A DNA stretch of 64,000 nucleotides from Burkholderia sp. SRS-46 (lineage in GTDB: Bacteria > Pseudomonadota > Gammaproteobacteria > Burkholderiales > Burkholderiaceae), in assembly GCF_004343775.1 (NCBI RefSeq), contig NZ_PTXL01000011.1, positions 1 to 64,000 of the forward strand. The letters are read 5' to 3'. Of the stretch, positions 8,304 through 17,559 are shown piece by piece (the first letter of the stretch is position 1; each line of letters begins with the position of its first letter). A program made the position numbers and the translations under genes. The notes beneath the pieces are model-generated. The model ran no database searches. It was not told the DNA's origin and saw nothing but the letters and a program-made list of their open reading frames with translations.

Positions 8304-9062
8304 TTACGACGCCCCGTAGTACGACGCGTCGAGATAGTCGCCGAGGTGCGCGCGCAGGCGCTCGCGGAACAGCAGCATGTTGTCCCACGGCTGCATGTAC
8401 GCGGTCCACTCGTCGATCCGATCGTCGGCGTCGAGATGCGCGATGCTGACGATTTCGAGCGGCAGCTGTTTCGACGTGAACGCACGGAGAAAATGCGCGC
8501 CGTTGCGCAGCGCCGGGCCGTAGTCGCATTCGCCGTACACCGCGCCGGCGTAGCCCAGCACATGGGACACCGCATCCACGCCGCGCACCGGCTTGACGAA
8601 CGCGGGCCCGTGAAACGCCACGTCGTCGCTCAGCGGAAACGGCATCCGCCGCTGCACGGGACGGGTGTCGTCGGGCTGCGCCGTGTCGTCGGCATCGACA
8701 TCGCGCGGCACGGCCGTCACGCGTTCGAAGCGCGCCCGCCACGGCGCGACGAACGGCAGCGGCCGCACCGCGATGCGCAGCTCGGCGATCTCGCCGTCCG
8801 CGTTGGTCAGCGCCAGCGTCACGGCGTCGATCCGGCGATCGGCCGGGCCGCACCGCCATGCGACGGCGGCCCCGGTGTCGCCGTCGAACCGCAGATGCAC
8901 GTCGACCTCGGCGTCGAGCGTGCCCGCCAGTTCGTGCAGGCAGCGCAGCGCGGCGTCCGCGCCGACGACCGGCTCGCGACGGAACGGATGCGCGACCCGC
9001 ACGTCGTGCGCCAGGCGGCGCGTGCCCGCGTCAAGCGCGGTCAGAAACAACGGTGGCGACAT
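8304..9062 (-). CDS. Putative tandem NTF2/SnoaL-like protein of the polyketide cluster
   Basis: 252 residues, not confidently recognised. The sequence reads as two similar halves. Residues about 15-110 contain VRVAHPFRREPVVGADAALR, then acidic strands and ADGEIAELRIAVRPLPFV. Residues about 148-245 contain VAFHGPAFVKPVRGVDAVSH, then IVSIAHLDADDRIDEWTAYM. The repeating order (helix with R/KPV-x-G-x-DA, late strands ending in an Asp-rich turn) is that of the NTF2-like fold used by SnoaL cyclases and ketosteroid isomerases. The gene overlaps the PKS 3' end by 32 bp and has its own AGGAG SD, so the two are translationally linked. It could be a cyclase, isomerase or accessory protein for the polyketide. 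Confidence 0.6.
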   Translation of the reverse strand: MSPPLFLTALDAGTRRLAHDVRVAHPFRREPVVGADAALRCLHELAGTLDAEVDVHLRFDGDTGAAVAWRCGPADRRIDAVTLALTNADGEIAELRIAVRPLPFVAPWRARFERVTAVPRDVDADDTAQPDDTRPVQRRMPFPLSDDVAFHGPAFVKPVRGVDAVSHVLGYAGAVYGECDYGPALRNGAHFLRAFTSKQLPLEIVSIAHLDADDRIDEWTAYMQPWDNMLLFRERLRAHLGDYLDASYYGAS

Positions 9063-12000
9063 CGTCTTTCTCCTGATTCGGCAACGGTTCGTTTCGTGAA
9101 GACGGTACGGCCGACGCGCCTTCGTCGAGCGCGGCCAGGAATTCGGCGACCTGCGGGCCGAACAGCGCCACGTTCTCGCGATCGAACATCGCGATGTGCT
9201 CGGCGAAGCACGAGAACGGCGTCAACTGCGGCGCGGCGGCCAGCTCGATCCGGACGTCCAGCTCGCGGACCGGGGCCGCGAAGTGCCGCTCCCAGCCGCG
9301 CGAGAACACATTGCCCGCGATGTTGACCGAGAAGGCCTTCGCGGCCAGCGTGACGTCCCCCTGGATCTCGCCCATCGTCATCCGGTAGAAGCGCCGGATC
9401 GTGAACAGCGTTTCCAGCGCCTCGACCACTTCCCCGCTCGGGTCCGGCAACATCAGGCCGCGCCCGTTCTCGGCGAGCTGATCGAGGAACCACTTCGCGG
9501 CCTCCGCCACGCCGGCGCCCGCGATGCGCGCCGGCGCGGCCACGTGCGGCAACACCAGCCGGGCGAGATGCAGGACGTCGCGCGTGCTGGCCAGCCGGAT
9601 GTCCGTGCCGAACACGGTGACGAGACGCTCGATCGCGTGCATGCCGGCCAGCGTGGCGTCGGCCGGATCGCGGTCCATCGCGCCGCGCGCCTCGACGAAC
9701 TTCGCGAGCCGCACGCCGGTTTGCCGGTAGACGTCGAACATCAGCACGCCGAGCACCTGTTCGCCCTGGCTTTCGAGCAGCGCCGCGACCTCGAACGCGA
9801 GACGCCCGCCCGCCGACCAGCCGCCGAGCAGGTACGGCCCGTGCGGCTGATGGCTGCGCAGCGTCTCGACCAGCAGCGCGACATACTCCTGCAGCGTTTC
9901 GCCGCCGAGCACCTTGTTCAGCATCACGAGCGGCCGATCGCCGAGGTATTGCCGCAGCGGCAGGTACGACCATGCGTAGCCGCCCATCCCGTGGACCAGC
10001 ACGAGCGGGGTCTTCGATGCGTGGCCGGGCAGCGCCACGACGTTCGATGCGCGGCCGGCGCCGCCGCTGTCGGCCGGCGGCGTGCCGGCATTGGCGGTGC
10101 TCGCGGCACCGGTGCCGGTGCCGTCCACACGCGCGGGATCCGCGGCCGCATCGGCCGCCTGCCCCGACAACAGCGGCGCGACATCGCGCATCAATTGCTC
10201 CGCCATCGCGGCGACGGTCGGATGGTTCAGCGTGAAGGTGTTCGGCAAGCGCTTGCCGCCGGTCGCCGCGCCGAGCTTGAGCCGCAGTTCGACCGTCATC
10301 AGCGAGTCGAGGCCGAGATCGACGATGGCGCGATCATCCGGCACGTCTTCGGCCGATGCCCCCGACACGGCCGCGACCGCCTCGCGGACGAATGCCCGCA
10401 GCGCCGCCAGCCGCTCGCCGGCGTCCGTCTTCGCCAGCCGTTGCACGAGATCCGTCGCGGCCGGCGCGTGCCTGGCCGCGGGCGCGTCGTGCGTCGTGGT
10501 CGGCACCACGACCTGTGGCGCGTCCGTCGGCCCGTCGATCAGCCCGTCGAGCACCTGCAGGCCGATCCGTGGATCGATCGTCAGGCGCTCCTTCGCGAGT
10601 TTCGCGCGCACCGCGAGACCGATCTGCGCCCACGGGCCCCAGTCGATCGCGAGCGCGGGCAAGCCCAGCGCGCGCCGGTAGTGGGCGAAGCCGTCGAGGA
10701 ACGCGTTCGCGGCCGCGTAGTTCGCCTGCCCGCCGAGGCCGACGAGCGCCGAATTCGACGAGAACAGCACGAAGAAATCCAGCGCATCGGCCTGCGTTTC
10801 GCGGTGCAGATGCCAGGCACCCGCGACCTTCGGACCGAACACTTCCTCGAAACCCTGCCAGGTCTGCTGCGCCAGCGCGCGATCAGCGACGAGGCCCGCG
10901 CAATGCAGCACGCCTCCCAGCGGCGGCATCGTGCGGCGCGTTTCGGCGAAGACGCGCGCGACGTCGTCCGCGTTCGAGATGTCCGCTTGCTGCACCCGCA
11001 CCCGCGCACCCTGCGCGTCCATCCATTGCAGCACCGGTTCGGCTTCCTCGGTCACGCCGCGCCGGCCGACGAGCACGAGCGCGCGCGCGCCGCGTTCCAC
11101 GAGCCGGCGCGCGGCCGCGAGGCCGAGCCCGCCGAGACCGCCGGTGACGACGTAGGTCGCGTCGGCCCGCACGCGGTTCTCGGGCGCGGCCGCGCCGGCC
11201 TGGAAGCGGACGAGCCGCGGCGTATGGCGCGCGCCGTCGCGCACGGCGACTTCGGATATCGCGCCGTCGGCGTCGCCGAGCGGTGCGTCGCGAAGTTCAT
11301 CGGCAAGCCAGTCGGCCTGCGCGTCGACCGGCTTGCGCGGGTCCAGGTCGATCAGACGGGTTTCGCATTCGGGATGCTCGCGCCGCACGACCCGCGCGAA
11401 GCCCCACAGGGGCGCCTGGCCGAGCGCCACGGAAGACGCCTGCGCCGGCTGCGCGCCGCGCGTGACGAACGACAGGCGCACTGCCGCGCCGCTCGCGTCC
11501 GCGTGCCGCAGCACGCCCTGAACGGCATGCAGCGCAGTGCGGCTGTTCGACGCGAGCGCGCGATGCCAGTCGGCCTCGTGCGCCAGCGCCGTCTCGTCGA
11601 CCGGCCACGCAAAGACCACATCGGTCACGGGTGCACGCGCCGATGCCTGCCGCGCGATCCGCTCGAATTCGTCCGCGCTGCCGTCGCTCACGATGAAGCG
11701 GGCGTCGTCGCCGGCCGCGTCGTGCCCGGTGTCGGTCGCGAGCGTGCACAGGTCGCCCGCGCCGGAAAGACGCTCGACCAACCCGCTCGCAAGCGGGCCG
11801 CGCGCGACGACCAGCCAGTGGCGACCGCCGGACGACGCGGCGCGCGCGGCGATCCGCACCGCGGCGGCGGGACGCCATTCCTGCCGCCATACCCAGCGCG
11901 CCCAGTCGGCCGATACGCCGATCAGCGTTTCCGGACGCACCGTGCGCTTCACGTAGCCGTCGATTTCCATCAGCACGCGTCCGTCGGCATCGAAGAAGCG

Positions 12001-15000
12001 GATGTCCGATTTGATGTGCGGCCCCTGCTGCTCGCGAATCCGCGCATGACACAGCACGCGCTTGCCCGGCGACGCGAAGAACGTGATGCGCTCGAAGCCG
12101 ACCGGCACCGACAGCGTGGACATCTCGCGTTGCGCGACGCCGCTCAGCTGGAAGCCGCAGTCGAGCATCGCCGGATGGATGAGGTACGCGCCCTGTTCGC
12201 GGCTTCTTGCGTCGTCGAGCTCGATCTCGGCGAACGCCTCGTCGTCGCCGCGCCGGATCTCGCGCATGCCCTGGAACGCCGCGCCGATCTGCAGGCCGAG
12301 CGCGTGCACCTTCGCATACTGGTCGGCGGGCGCGACGGGCGTTTCGCAGCGCTCGCGCAACGGCGCCCACTCGATGCGCTCCGACGACGCGTCGACGCGC
12401 CGCAGGTCGAGCCGCACGTGCTCGGTCGGCGCGGCGTCGCCGTCGGCCGTGCGCGGCGTGCCGCTGAAGATCCGCACCTGCAGCGCGTCATCCCCGTCCG
12501 GCAGTGCGTGAACGTGCAGCCGTCGTTCGTCGCCGTCGCCGATCACGAGCGCCGCCGCGAGGCCCACGTCGGTCAGCCGGACCGCGCCGTCGCCCCATTG
12601 CGCGCGTGCGGCGGCCAGCGCCGTTTCGATGAAGCCCGCGCCCGGAAACACGACCCGGCCGAACACGAGATGCTCGCCGATGAACGCCGGCAGCCGCGAC
12701 AGCTTCTGTTCGAACGCGCCGACGATACCGAGCGGCTGGCCGAGCAGCGGATGCCGGCCCGGCGCCGCCGGCGCATCGTCCGCGTGCGGCGCGTCGTCGA
12801 CCCAGTAGCGCTTGCGCTGGAACGGATAGGCGGGCAGCGGCACGCGCCGCCGGGTTGCGCCGCGATGGAACGCGTGCCAGTCGACGCGCCCGCCATGCGC
12901 GTGAACCGCGCCGACGCTCTCGGTCAGCTGCTCCATGCTGCCGCGGCTCTTGTGAACGGACGGCAGCCAGACGCCGGGCGCGTCGCCGACCATGTCGCGC
13001 GCGATCCCGAGCAGCGTCGGGCGCGGCCCGACCTCGATCACGATCTCGCTGCGAGTGCCGAGCAGCGTCCCGATCCCCTGCGCGAAACGCACGGTATCGC
13101 GGATATGGCGCCGCCAGTAGCGCGGCGAGCCCAGCTCGTCCGCGGCGGCGATCGCGCCCGTCACGTTCGAGATGACCGCGATTCGCGGCGGCTGGAACCG
13201 CACGCGCGACGCGACCGCCTCGAACTGATCCAGGATCGGGTCCATCAGCGCCGAGTGCGCGGCGCCCGCCACCTGCAGGCGCGTGCATTTCACGCCCAGC
13301 GCCTCGAGCGCCGCCTGGGCGCCGCCGATGCCTTCGCGGGTGCCCGAGATCACGATGCTCTCGGGGCCGTTGATCGCGGCGATCGCCAGGTCGTCCGGCC
13401 AGTCGCGCACCACCGCCTCGGCACGCGCGAGATCCGCGACGATCGCGAGCATTTCGCCCTTGCGCGGCACCGACTGCATCAGCAGCCCCCGCGTGGCGAC
13501 GAGCCGCAGGCCGTCCTCGAGATCGAACACGCCGGCCACGCACGCGGCCACCAGTTCGCCGAGGCTGTGGCCGATCACGACGTCGGGCTCGATGCCCCAC
13601 GACCGCCACAGTTCGGTCATCGCGTACTCGAACGCGAACAGCGACGGCTGCAGGTACGCCAGCGCGTCGATCAGCGTCGCGTCGACGCCGTCGCCGAACA
13701 TCACGGATTTCAGCGGGACGTCGAGGACGTTCGCCAGGATGCGTTCGCATCGGTCGATCACGTCGCGAAACACCGGCTCGGCGTCGTACAGATCGCGCCC
13801 CATGCCCGCATATTGCGCGCCGCTGCCGGTATACAGGAATGCGATCTTCGGCGTGACGCCCGCGCGCAGCCGCGCGGTGGACAGCCCGGCGGGCAGCCCG
13901 CCGTCGCCGAACGCGCGCAGCGCGGCGGCGAGCTCGGCCGGCGTCGCGCCGACGGCCGACAGCCGGTACGGCAGGTGCGGCCGCGCCGTGGCGGCGGTGA
14001 AACAGAGATCCGCAAGCTGGGCGGCATCCAGTTGCGCGAGATGCGCGGCATGGCGCTGCGCGTGATCGCGCAGCGCGCCGTCGCTCGCGCCGGACAGCAC
14101 GAGCAGGTGCCGCGCGCGGGCGGCCGCCGGTGCTTCACCGGACGTTTCGCCGGCCGTTTCGCCGGCCGTTTCCTCCGCACGCGCGTCCTGCACCGTGGCG
14201 GGCGCCTCTTCGAGCACGACGTGCGCGTTGGTTCCGCTGTAGCCGAACGAGCTGACGCCCGCGACCCGCGCGCCCGTCGCTTGCCACGGTTCGGCCTGCC
14301 GCTGCACGACGATCGGCAATTCGGCAAAGCGGATGTTCGGGTTCGGTTCCTGCAGGTGCAGCGTCGGCACGAGCGTGCGCCGATCGAGGCACAGCGCCGC
14401 CTTGATCAGCCCGGCGATGCCGGCCGCCGCCTCGAGGTGGCCGATGTTCGACTTGACCGACCCGATCGCGAGCGGCGCGGCGCGCGGGCCGTCCGACGCG
14501 AACACCGCGCCGAGCGCCTCGACCTCGATCGGATCGCCGAGCGCGGTGCCGGTGCCGTGCGCTTCCACGTAGCCGACGTCGCGCGGCCGCAGCCCCGCGT
14601 TGCGCAGCGCGGCGCGCACCACGTCGCGCTGCGCCAGCCCGTTCGGGGCCGTCAGCCCGTTGGTCCTGCCGTCCTGGTTCACCGCGCTGCCGCGGATCAC
14701 CGCGTAGATGCGATCGCCGTCGCGCACGGCGTGCTCGAGCGGCTTGAGCAGCACCACGCCGACGCCCTCCGCCCGCACGTAGCCGTTCGCGCGCGCATCG
14801 AACGGCTTGCATTTGCCGTCCGGCGAGAAGAACGTGCCGTGGCTCAGCGAGATCGTCCGTTCGGGCGTGAGGATCAGGTTCACGCCGGCCGCGAGCGCGA
14901 GATCGCATTCGCCGTCGGCGATCGCGCGGCACGCGTGATGTACGGCAACGAGCGACGACGAACACGCCGTATCGACCGATACGCTCGGGCCGTGAAGGTC

Positions 15001-17538
15001 GAACGTATACGACAGCCGTCCGGATGCGACGGCCGGGCTCGCGCCCGTCGACACGAACGGGCTCGAATCGTGGGTGCGCGCGAGCGTAATCCGGCCGTAG
15101 TCGGACTGCGAGATTCCGACGAACACGCCGGCCGGGCTGCCGGCCAGCGCGTCGGGCGCGATGCCGGCATCCTCGATCGCCGCCCACGCCGCCTCCAGCA
15201 ACAGCCGGTGCTGCGGATCGGTGTCGCTCGCGGCCCGTTCCGACAGGCCGAACAATTCGCGGTCGAACAGGTCGACGCCGTCCACGAAGCCGCCCCAGCG
15301 GCTGTTGGTCTTGCCGGGCGCACCCGGCTCCGGGTCGTAGACGGCATCGGCGTTCCAGCGCGACGCCGGCACCTCGGTGACGGCGTCGATGCCGTCGGCC
15401 AGCAGCCGCCAGTAGTCGTCGAGCCCCTCGCCGCCGGGAAAGCGGATGCTCATCCCGATGATCGCGACCGGCCCCGCGGCACCGGCCCTGGCGCCGACGG
15501 CCACCGGCGCGTGCTCCGCGTCGCCGCCCGTCAGATGGCGCACCAGCGCGTCGACGCTCGGATGGTCGTACAGCACCGTCGGCGACAACGCGCGGCCGAG
15601 GTGCTCGCCGAGCTCGGCCGCGAGACGCACGACGCCGAGCGAATCCAGCCCGTATTCGGCGAACGGCCGATCGCCGATCTCGTCTTCCGACAGATCGGTG
15701 TGCTCGGCGAGCGCACGCCGCAGAAGCGAGCGCAGATCGGCACTCGCGCGCTCGGCCGATGCCGTGTTGCGCGCGGCGCGGCGGCTGGCCCGCGCGACCA
15801 CGTCGAGTTCGCCGCCGGCATAGCGCGCCGCGCAGAGCGTGCGCTGCAGCTTGCCGGTGCCCGTGCGCGGCAACGAGCCGGTCGGCACGAACACGACGTC
15901 GTGAATCCGCAGCCCGTGCCGGCGGCTGATCGTGTCGCGCATCGCCGCCGCCGCGTCGTCCGCGCCGCGAAACGACGACGGATCGACTTCAGCGGCGACG
16001 ACCAGCACCTCCTCGCCGGCGACCGAATGTCCGAATGCCGCCGCGCGCCCGATGCCCGCGTGCGCGCCGGCCTGCTCGGCATCCTGTTCGATATCCTGCG
16101 GGAAATGGTTCGCACCCCGGATGATGATCAGTTCCTTCAGCCGGCCGACGAGGAACAGTTCGCCGCGGTGCACGACGCCGAGATCGCCGGTTCTCAGGTA
16201 CACGGCCGGATCGCCGTCGAGCGTCGCGTGGAACGTCGCCGCGCTCTCGTCGGGCCGGTTCAGGTAGCCGCGCGCCACGTCGGCACCCATCAGCCACACT
16301 TCGCCGACCTGCCCGTCGGGGCACCGGCCGAGCGTGTCCGGATCGACGATGCGGGTCGTGCGGCCAGCATGCTCCAGCGGCCCGTAGCCGAGCAGTTCGA
16401 CACTCGCGCCGGAATCGTCGCCGTCGTCGGCCACCTCGACCGCCCGGCCCTGCCCCAGCTCGCGGACGTCGAACCGGCACGCCAGCGGAAACCGGCCGGC
16501 CGGCGCTTCCGCGACCCGCATCGTCACTTCCGAAATGCCGTAGCACGGCTGCAGCGCGTCGGCGCTGAAGCCGGCCGGCGCGGCCGCCTCCGCGAAGCGC
16601 CGCAGCGTCTCGGCGCGCACCGTTTCGCCCGAGCTGTACGCATTGCGCCAGCAGTCGAGGCGCAGCTCGCGCCACTGCTCCGGCTTCACGCGCTGCACGC
16701 ACAGCTCGTACGCGAAGTTCGGCCCGCCGGAATGCGTCGCGCGGAAATGCGAGATCGCGCGCAGCCAGCGCACCGGCTGCTCGACGAACAGATGCGTCGC
16801 GAGATGCACGGCCGGAAAGCCGACGCACACGGGCAGGCATGCGCCATACATGAGCCCGGCCGCATGCGACGTCGGCGACCACGTGACGAGCACGCTGTCG
16901 GCCGTCAGCCGGGAGCCCTCGGACGCGCGCAGGCTGTTCGCGATGAAGTTCGCGTGCGTCAGCTCGACGCCTTTCGCGGTGCCGGTCGAGCCGGACGTGT
17001 ACTGCAGGCACGCGACGCTGTCGCCGCTCGACGCGGGCGCCTGCCAGCGGTCGGCGCCGCCGGGCTCGACGCGATCGGCGGCGATGCGCGGCAGATCGCG
17101 CAGCACGCTCGCGTGCGCGAACAGCTCGCCAAGCTGCGCGTCGACGGCGTCCGTCGTCAGCAGGCAATGCGGCTGCGCATCCGCCGCGACGCCCTCGATG
17201 CGGCGCAGCGCGCCGTCGCTGCGCGCACGCTCGGGCAACGCGAGCGGCACGGCGATCGCGCCCGCATAGACGCAGCCCCAGAATGCCGCGATGAAATCGA
17301 GGCCGGACGGAAACACGAGCAACACCGGCCGGCCGGCCGCGCCTTGCTCGACGAGCCGCGCGGCGATCGCGCGCGCACGGATGTCGAGCTCACGGTAGGA
17401 CAGCGGGCTGGCGGCGCCCAGGTCGTCGCCGTCGACGAATGCGAACGCGCGGCGCTCGCCCTGATGTGCGGCACGCCAGCGCAGCGCGGCGACGAGATCG
17501 GAAAATTCGCTGGACTTGAGGGGTGCGGCGATCTGCAT
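9031..17538 (-). CDS. Type I polyketide synthase: FAAL-ACP-KS-AT-DH-KR-ACP-TE
   Basis: 2835 residues. Domains in order: fatty acyl-AMP ligase, about 1-590 (LQYTSGSTGTAKGVELTH at about 175-192; GGPNFAYELC is typical of FAALs); ACP with Ser633 (GLDSLGVV); ketosynthase about 688-1110 with Cys859 (VDTACSSSLVAVHH); acyltransferase about 1230-1580 with Ser1325 (GHSLGE) and GAAH at the usual HAFH/YASH site; dehydratase from about 1597 with His1623 in a complete HxxxGxxxxP; ketoreductase Rossmann motif TGGLGGLG near 2130 and the catalytic Tyr in NYAAAN; a second ACP with Ser2412; thioesterase with Ser2575 (GWSAGG). No enoylreductase is present. The layout predicts activation of a free fatty acid, loading on ACP1, one malonate-type extension (or iterative use), ketoreduction and dehydration, then hydrolytic or cyclising release. 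It starts 21 bp after the preceding gene. Confidence 0.93.
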   Translation of the reverse strand: MQIAAPLKSSEFSDLVAALRWRAAHQGERRAFAFVDGDDLGAASPLSYRELDIRARAIAARLVEQGAAGRPVLLVFPSGLDFIAAFWGCVYAGAIAVPLALPERARSDGALRRIEGVAADAQPHCLLTTDAVDAQLGELFAHASVLRDLPRIAADRVEPGGADRWQAPASSGDSVACLQYTSGSTGTAKGVELTHANFIANSLRASEGSRLTADSVLVTWSPTSHAAGLMYGACLPVCVGFPAVHLATHLFVEQPVRWLRAISHFRATHSGGPNFAYELCVQRVKPEQWRELRLDCWRNAYSSGETVRAETLRRFAEAAAPAGFSADALQPCYGISEVTMRVAEAPAGRFPLACRFDVRELGQGRAVEVADDGDDSGASVELLGYGPLEHAGRTTRIVDPDTLGRCPDGQVGEVWLMGADVARGYLNRPDESAATFHATLDGDPAVYLRTGDLGVVHRGELFLVGRLKELIIIRGANHFPQDIEQDAEQAGAHAGIGRAAAFGHSVAGEEVLVVAAEVDPSSFRGADDAAAAMRDTISRRHGLRIHDVVFVPTGSLPRTGTGKLQRTLCAARYAGGELDVVARASRRAARNTASAERASADLRSLLRRALAEHTDLSEDEIGDRPFAEYGLDSLGVVRLAAELGEHLGRALSPTVLYDHPSVDALVRHLTGGDAEHAPVAVGARAGAAGPVAIIGMSIRFPGGEGLDDYWRLLADGIDAVTEVPASRWNADAVYDPEPGAPGKTNSRWGGFVDGVDLFDRELFGLSERAASDTDPQHRLLLEAAWAAIEDAGIAPDALAGSPAGVFVGISQSDYGRITLARTHDSSPFVSTGASPAVASGRLSYTFDLHGPSVSVDTACSSSLVAVHHACRAIADGECDLALAAGVNLILTPERTISLSHGTFFSPDGKCKPFDARANGYVRAEGVGVVLLKPLEHAVRDGDRIYAVIRGSAVNQDGRTNGLTAPNGLAQRDVVRAALRNAGLRPRDVGYVEAHGTGTALGDPIEVEALGAVFASDGPRAAPLAIGSVKSNIGHLEAAAGIAGLIKAALCLDRRTLVPTLHLQEPNPNIRFAELPIVVQRQAEPWQATGARVAGVSSFGYSGTNAHVVLEEAPATVQDARAEETAGETAGETSGEAPAAARARHLLVLSGASDGALRDHAQRHAAHLAQLDAAQLADLCFTAATARPHLPYRLSAVGATPAELAAALRAFGDGGLPAGLSTARLRAGVTPKIAFLYTGSGAQYAGMGRDLYDAEPVFRDVIDRCERILANVLDVPLKSVMFGDGVDATLIDALAYLQPSLFAFEYAMTELWRSWGIEPDVVIGHSLGELVAACVAGVFDLEDGLRLVATRGLLMQSVPRKGEMLAIVADLARAEAVVRDWPDDLAIAAINGPESIVISGTREGIGGAQAALEALGVKCTRLQVAGAAHSALMDPILDQFEAVASRVRFQPPRIAVISNVTGAIAAADELGSPRYWRRHIRDTVRFAQGIGTLLGTRSEIVIEVGPRPTLLGIARDMVGDAPGVWLPSVHKSRGSMEQLTESVGAVHAHGGRVDWHAFHRGATRRRVPLPAYPFQRKRYWVDDAPHADDAPAAPGRHPLLGQPLGIVGAFEQKLSRLPAFIGEHLVFGRVVFPGAGFIETALAAARAQWGDGAVRLTDVGLAAALVIGDGDERRLHVHALPDGDDALQVRIFSGTPRTADGDAAPTEHVRLDLRRVDASSERIEWAPLRERCETPVAPADQYAKVHALGLQIGAAFQGMREIRRGDDEAFAEIELDDARSREQGAYLIHPAMLDCGFQLSGVAQREMSTLSVPVGFERITFFASPGKRVLCHARIREQQGPHIKSDIRFFDADGRVLMEIDGYVKRTVRPETLIGVSADWARWVWRQEWRPAAAVRIAARAASSGGRHWLVVARGPLASGLVERLSGAGDLCTLATDTGHDAAGDDARFIVSDGSADEFERIARQASARAPVTDVVFAWPVDETALAHEADWHRALASNSRTALHAVQGVLRHADASGAAVRLSFVTRGAQPAQASSVALGQAPLWGFARVVRREHPECETRLIDLDPRKPVDAQADWLADELRDAPLGDADGAISEVAVRDGARHTPRLVRFQAGAAAPENRVRADATYVVTGGLGGLGLAAARRLVERGARALVLVGRRGVTEEAEPVLQWMDAQGARVRVQQADISNADDVARVFAETRRTMPPLGGVLHCAGLVADRALAQQTWQGFEEVFGPKVAGAWHLHRETQADALDFFVLFSSNSALVGLGGQANYAAANAFLDGFAHYRRALGLPALAIDWGPWAQIGLAVRAKLAKERLTIDPRIGLQVLDGLIDGPTDAPQVVVPTTTHDAPAARHAPAATDLVQRLAKTDAGERLAALRAFVREAVAAVSGASAEDVPDDRAIVDLGLDSLMTVELRLKLGAATGGKRLPNTFTLNHPTVAAMAEQLMRDVAPLLSGQAADAAADPARVDGTGTGAASTANAGTPPADSGGAGRASNVVALPGHASKTPLVLVHGMGGYAWSYLPLRQYLGDRPLVMLNKVLGGETLQEYVALLVETLRSHQPHGPYLLGGWSAGGRLAFEVAALLESQGEQVLGVLMFDVYRQTGVRLAKFVEARGAMDRDPADATLAGMHAIERLVTVFGTDIRLASTRDVLHLARLVLPHVAAPARIAGAGVAEAAKWFLDQLAENGRGLMLPDPSGEVVEALETLFTIRRFYRMTMGEIQGDVTLAAKAFSVNIAGNVFSRGWERHFAAPVRELDVRIELAAAPQLTPFSCFAEHIAMFDRENVALFGPQVAEFLAALDEGASAVPSSRNEPLPNQEKDDVATVVSDRA

Positions 17539-17559
17539 GAGAAAGACTCCCGTTCCGGT

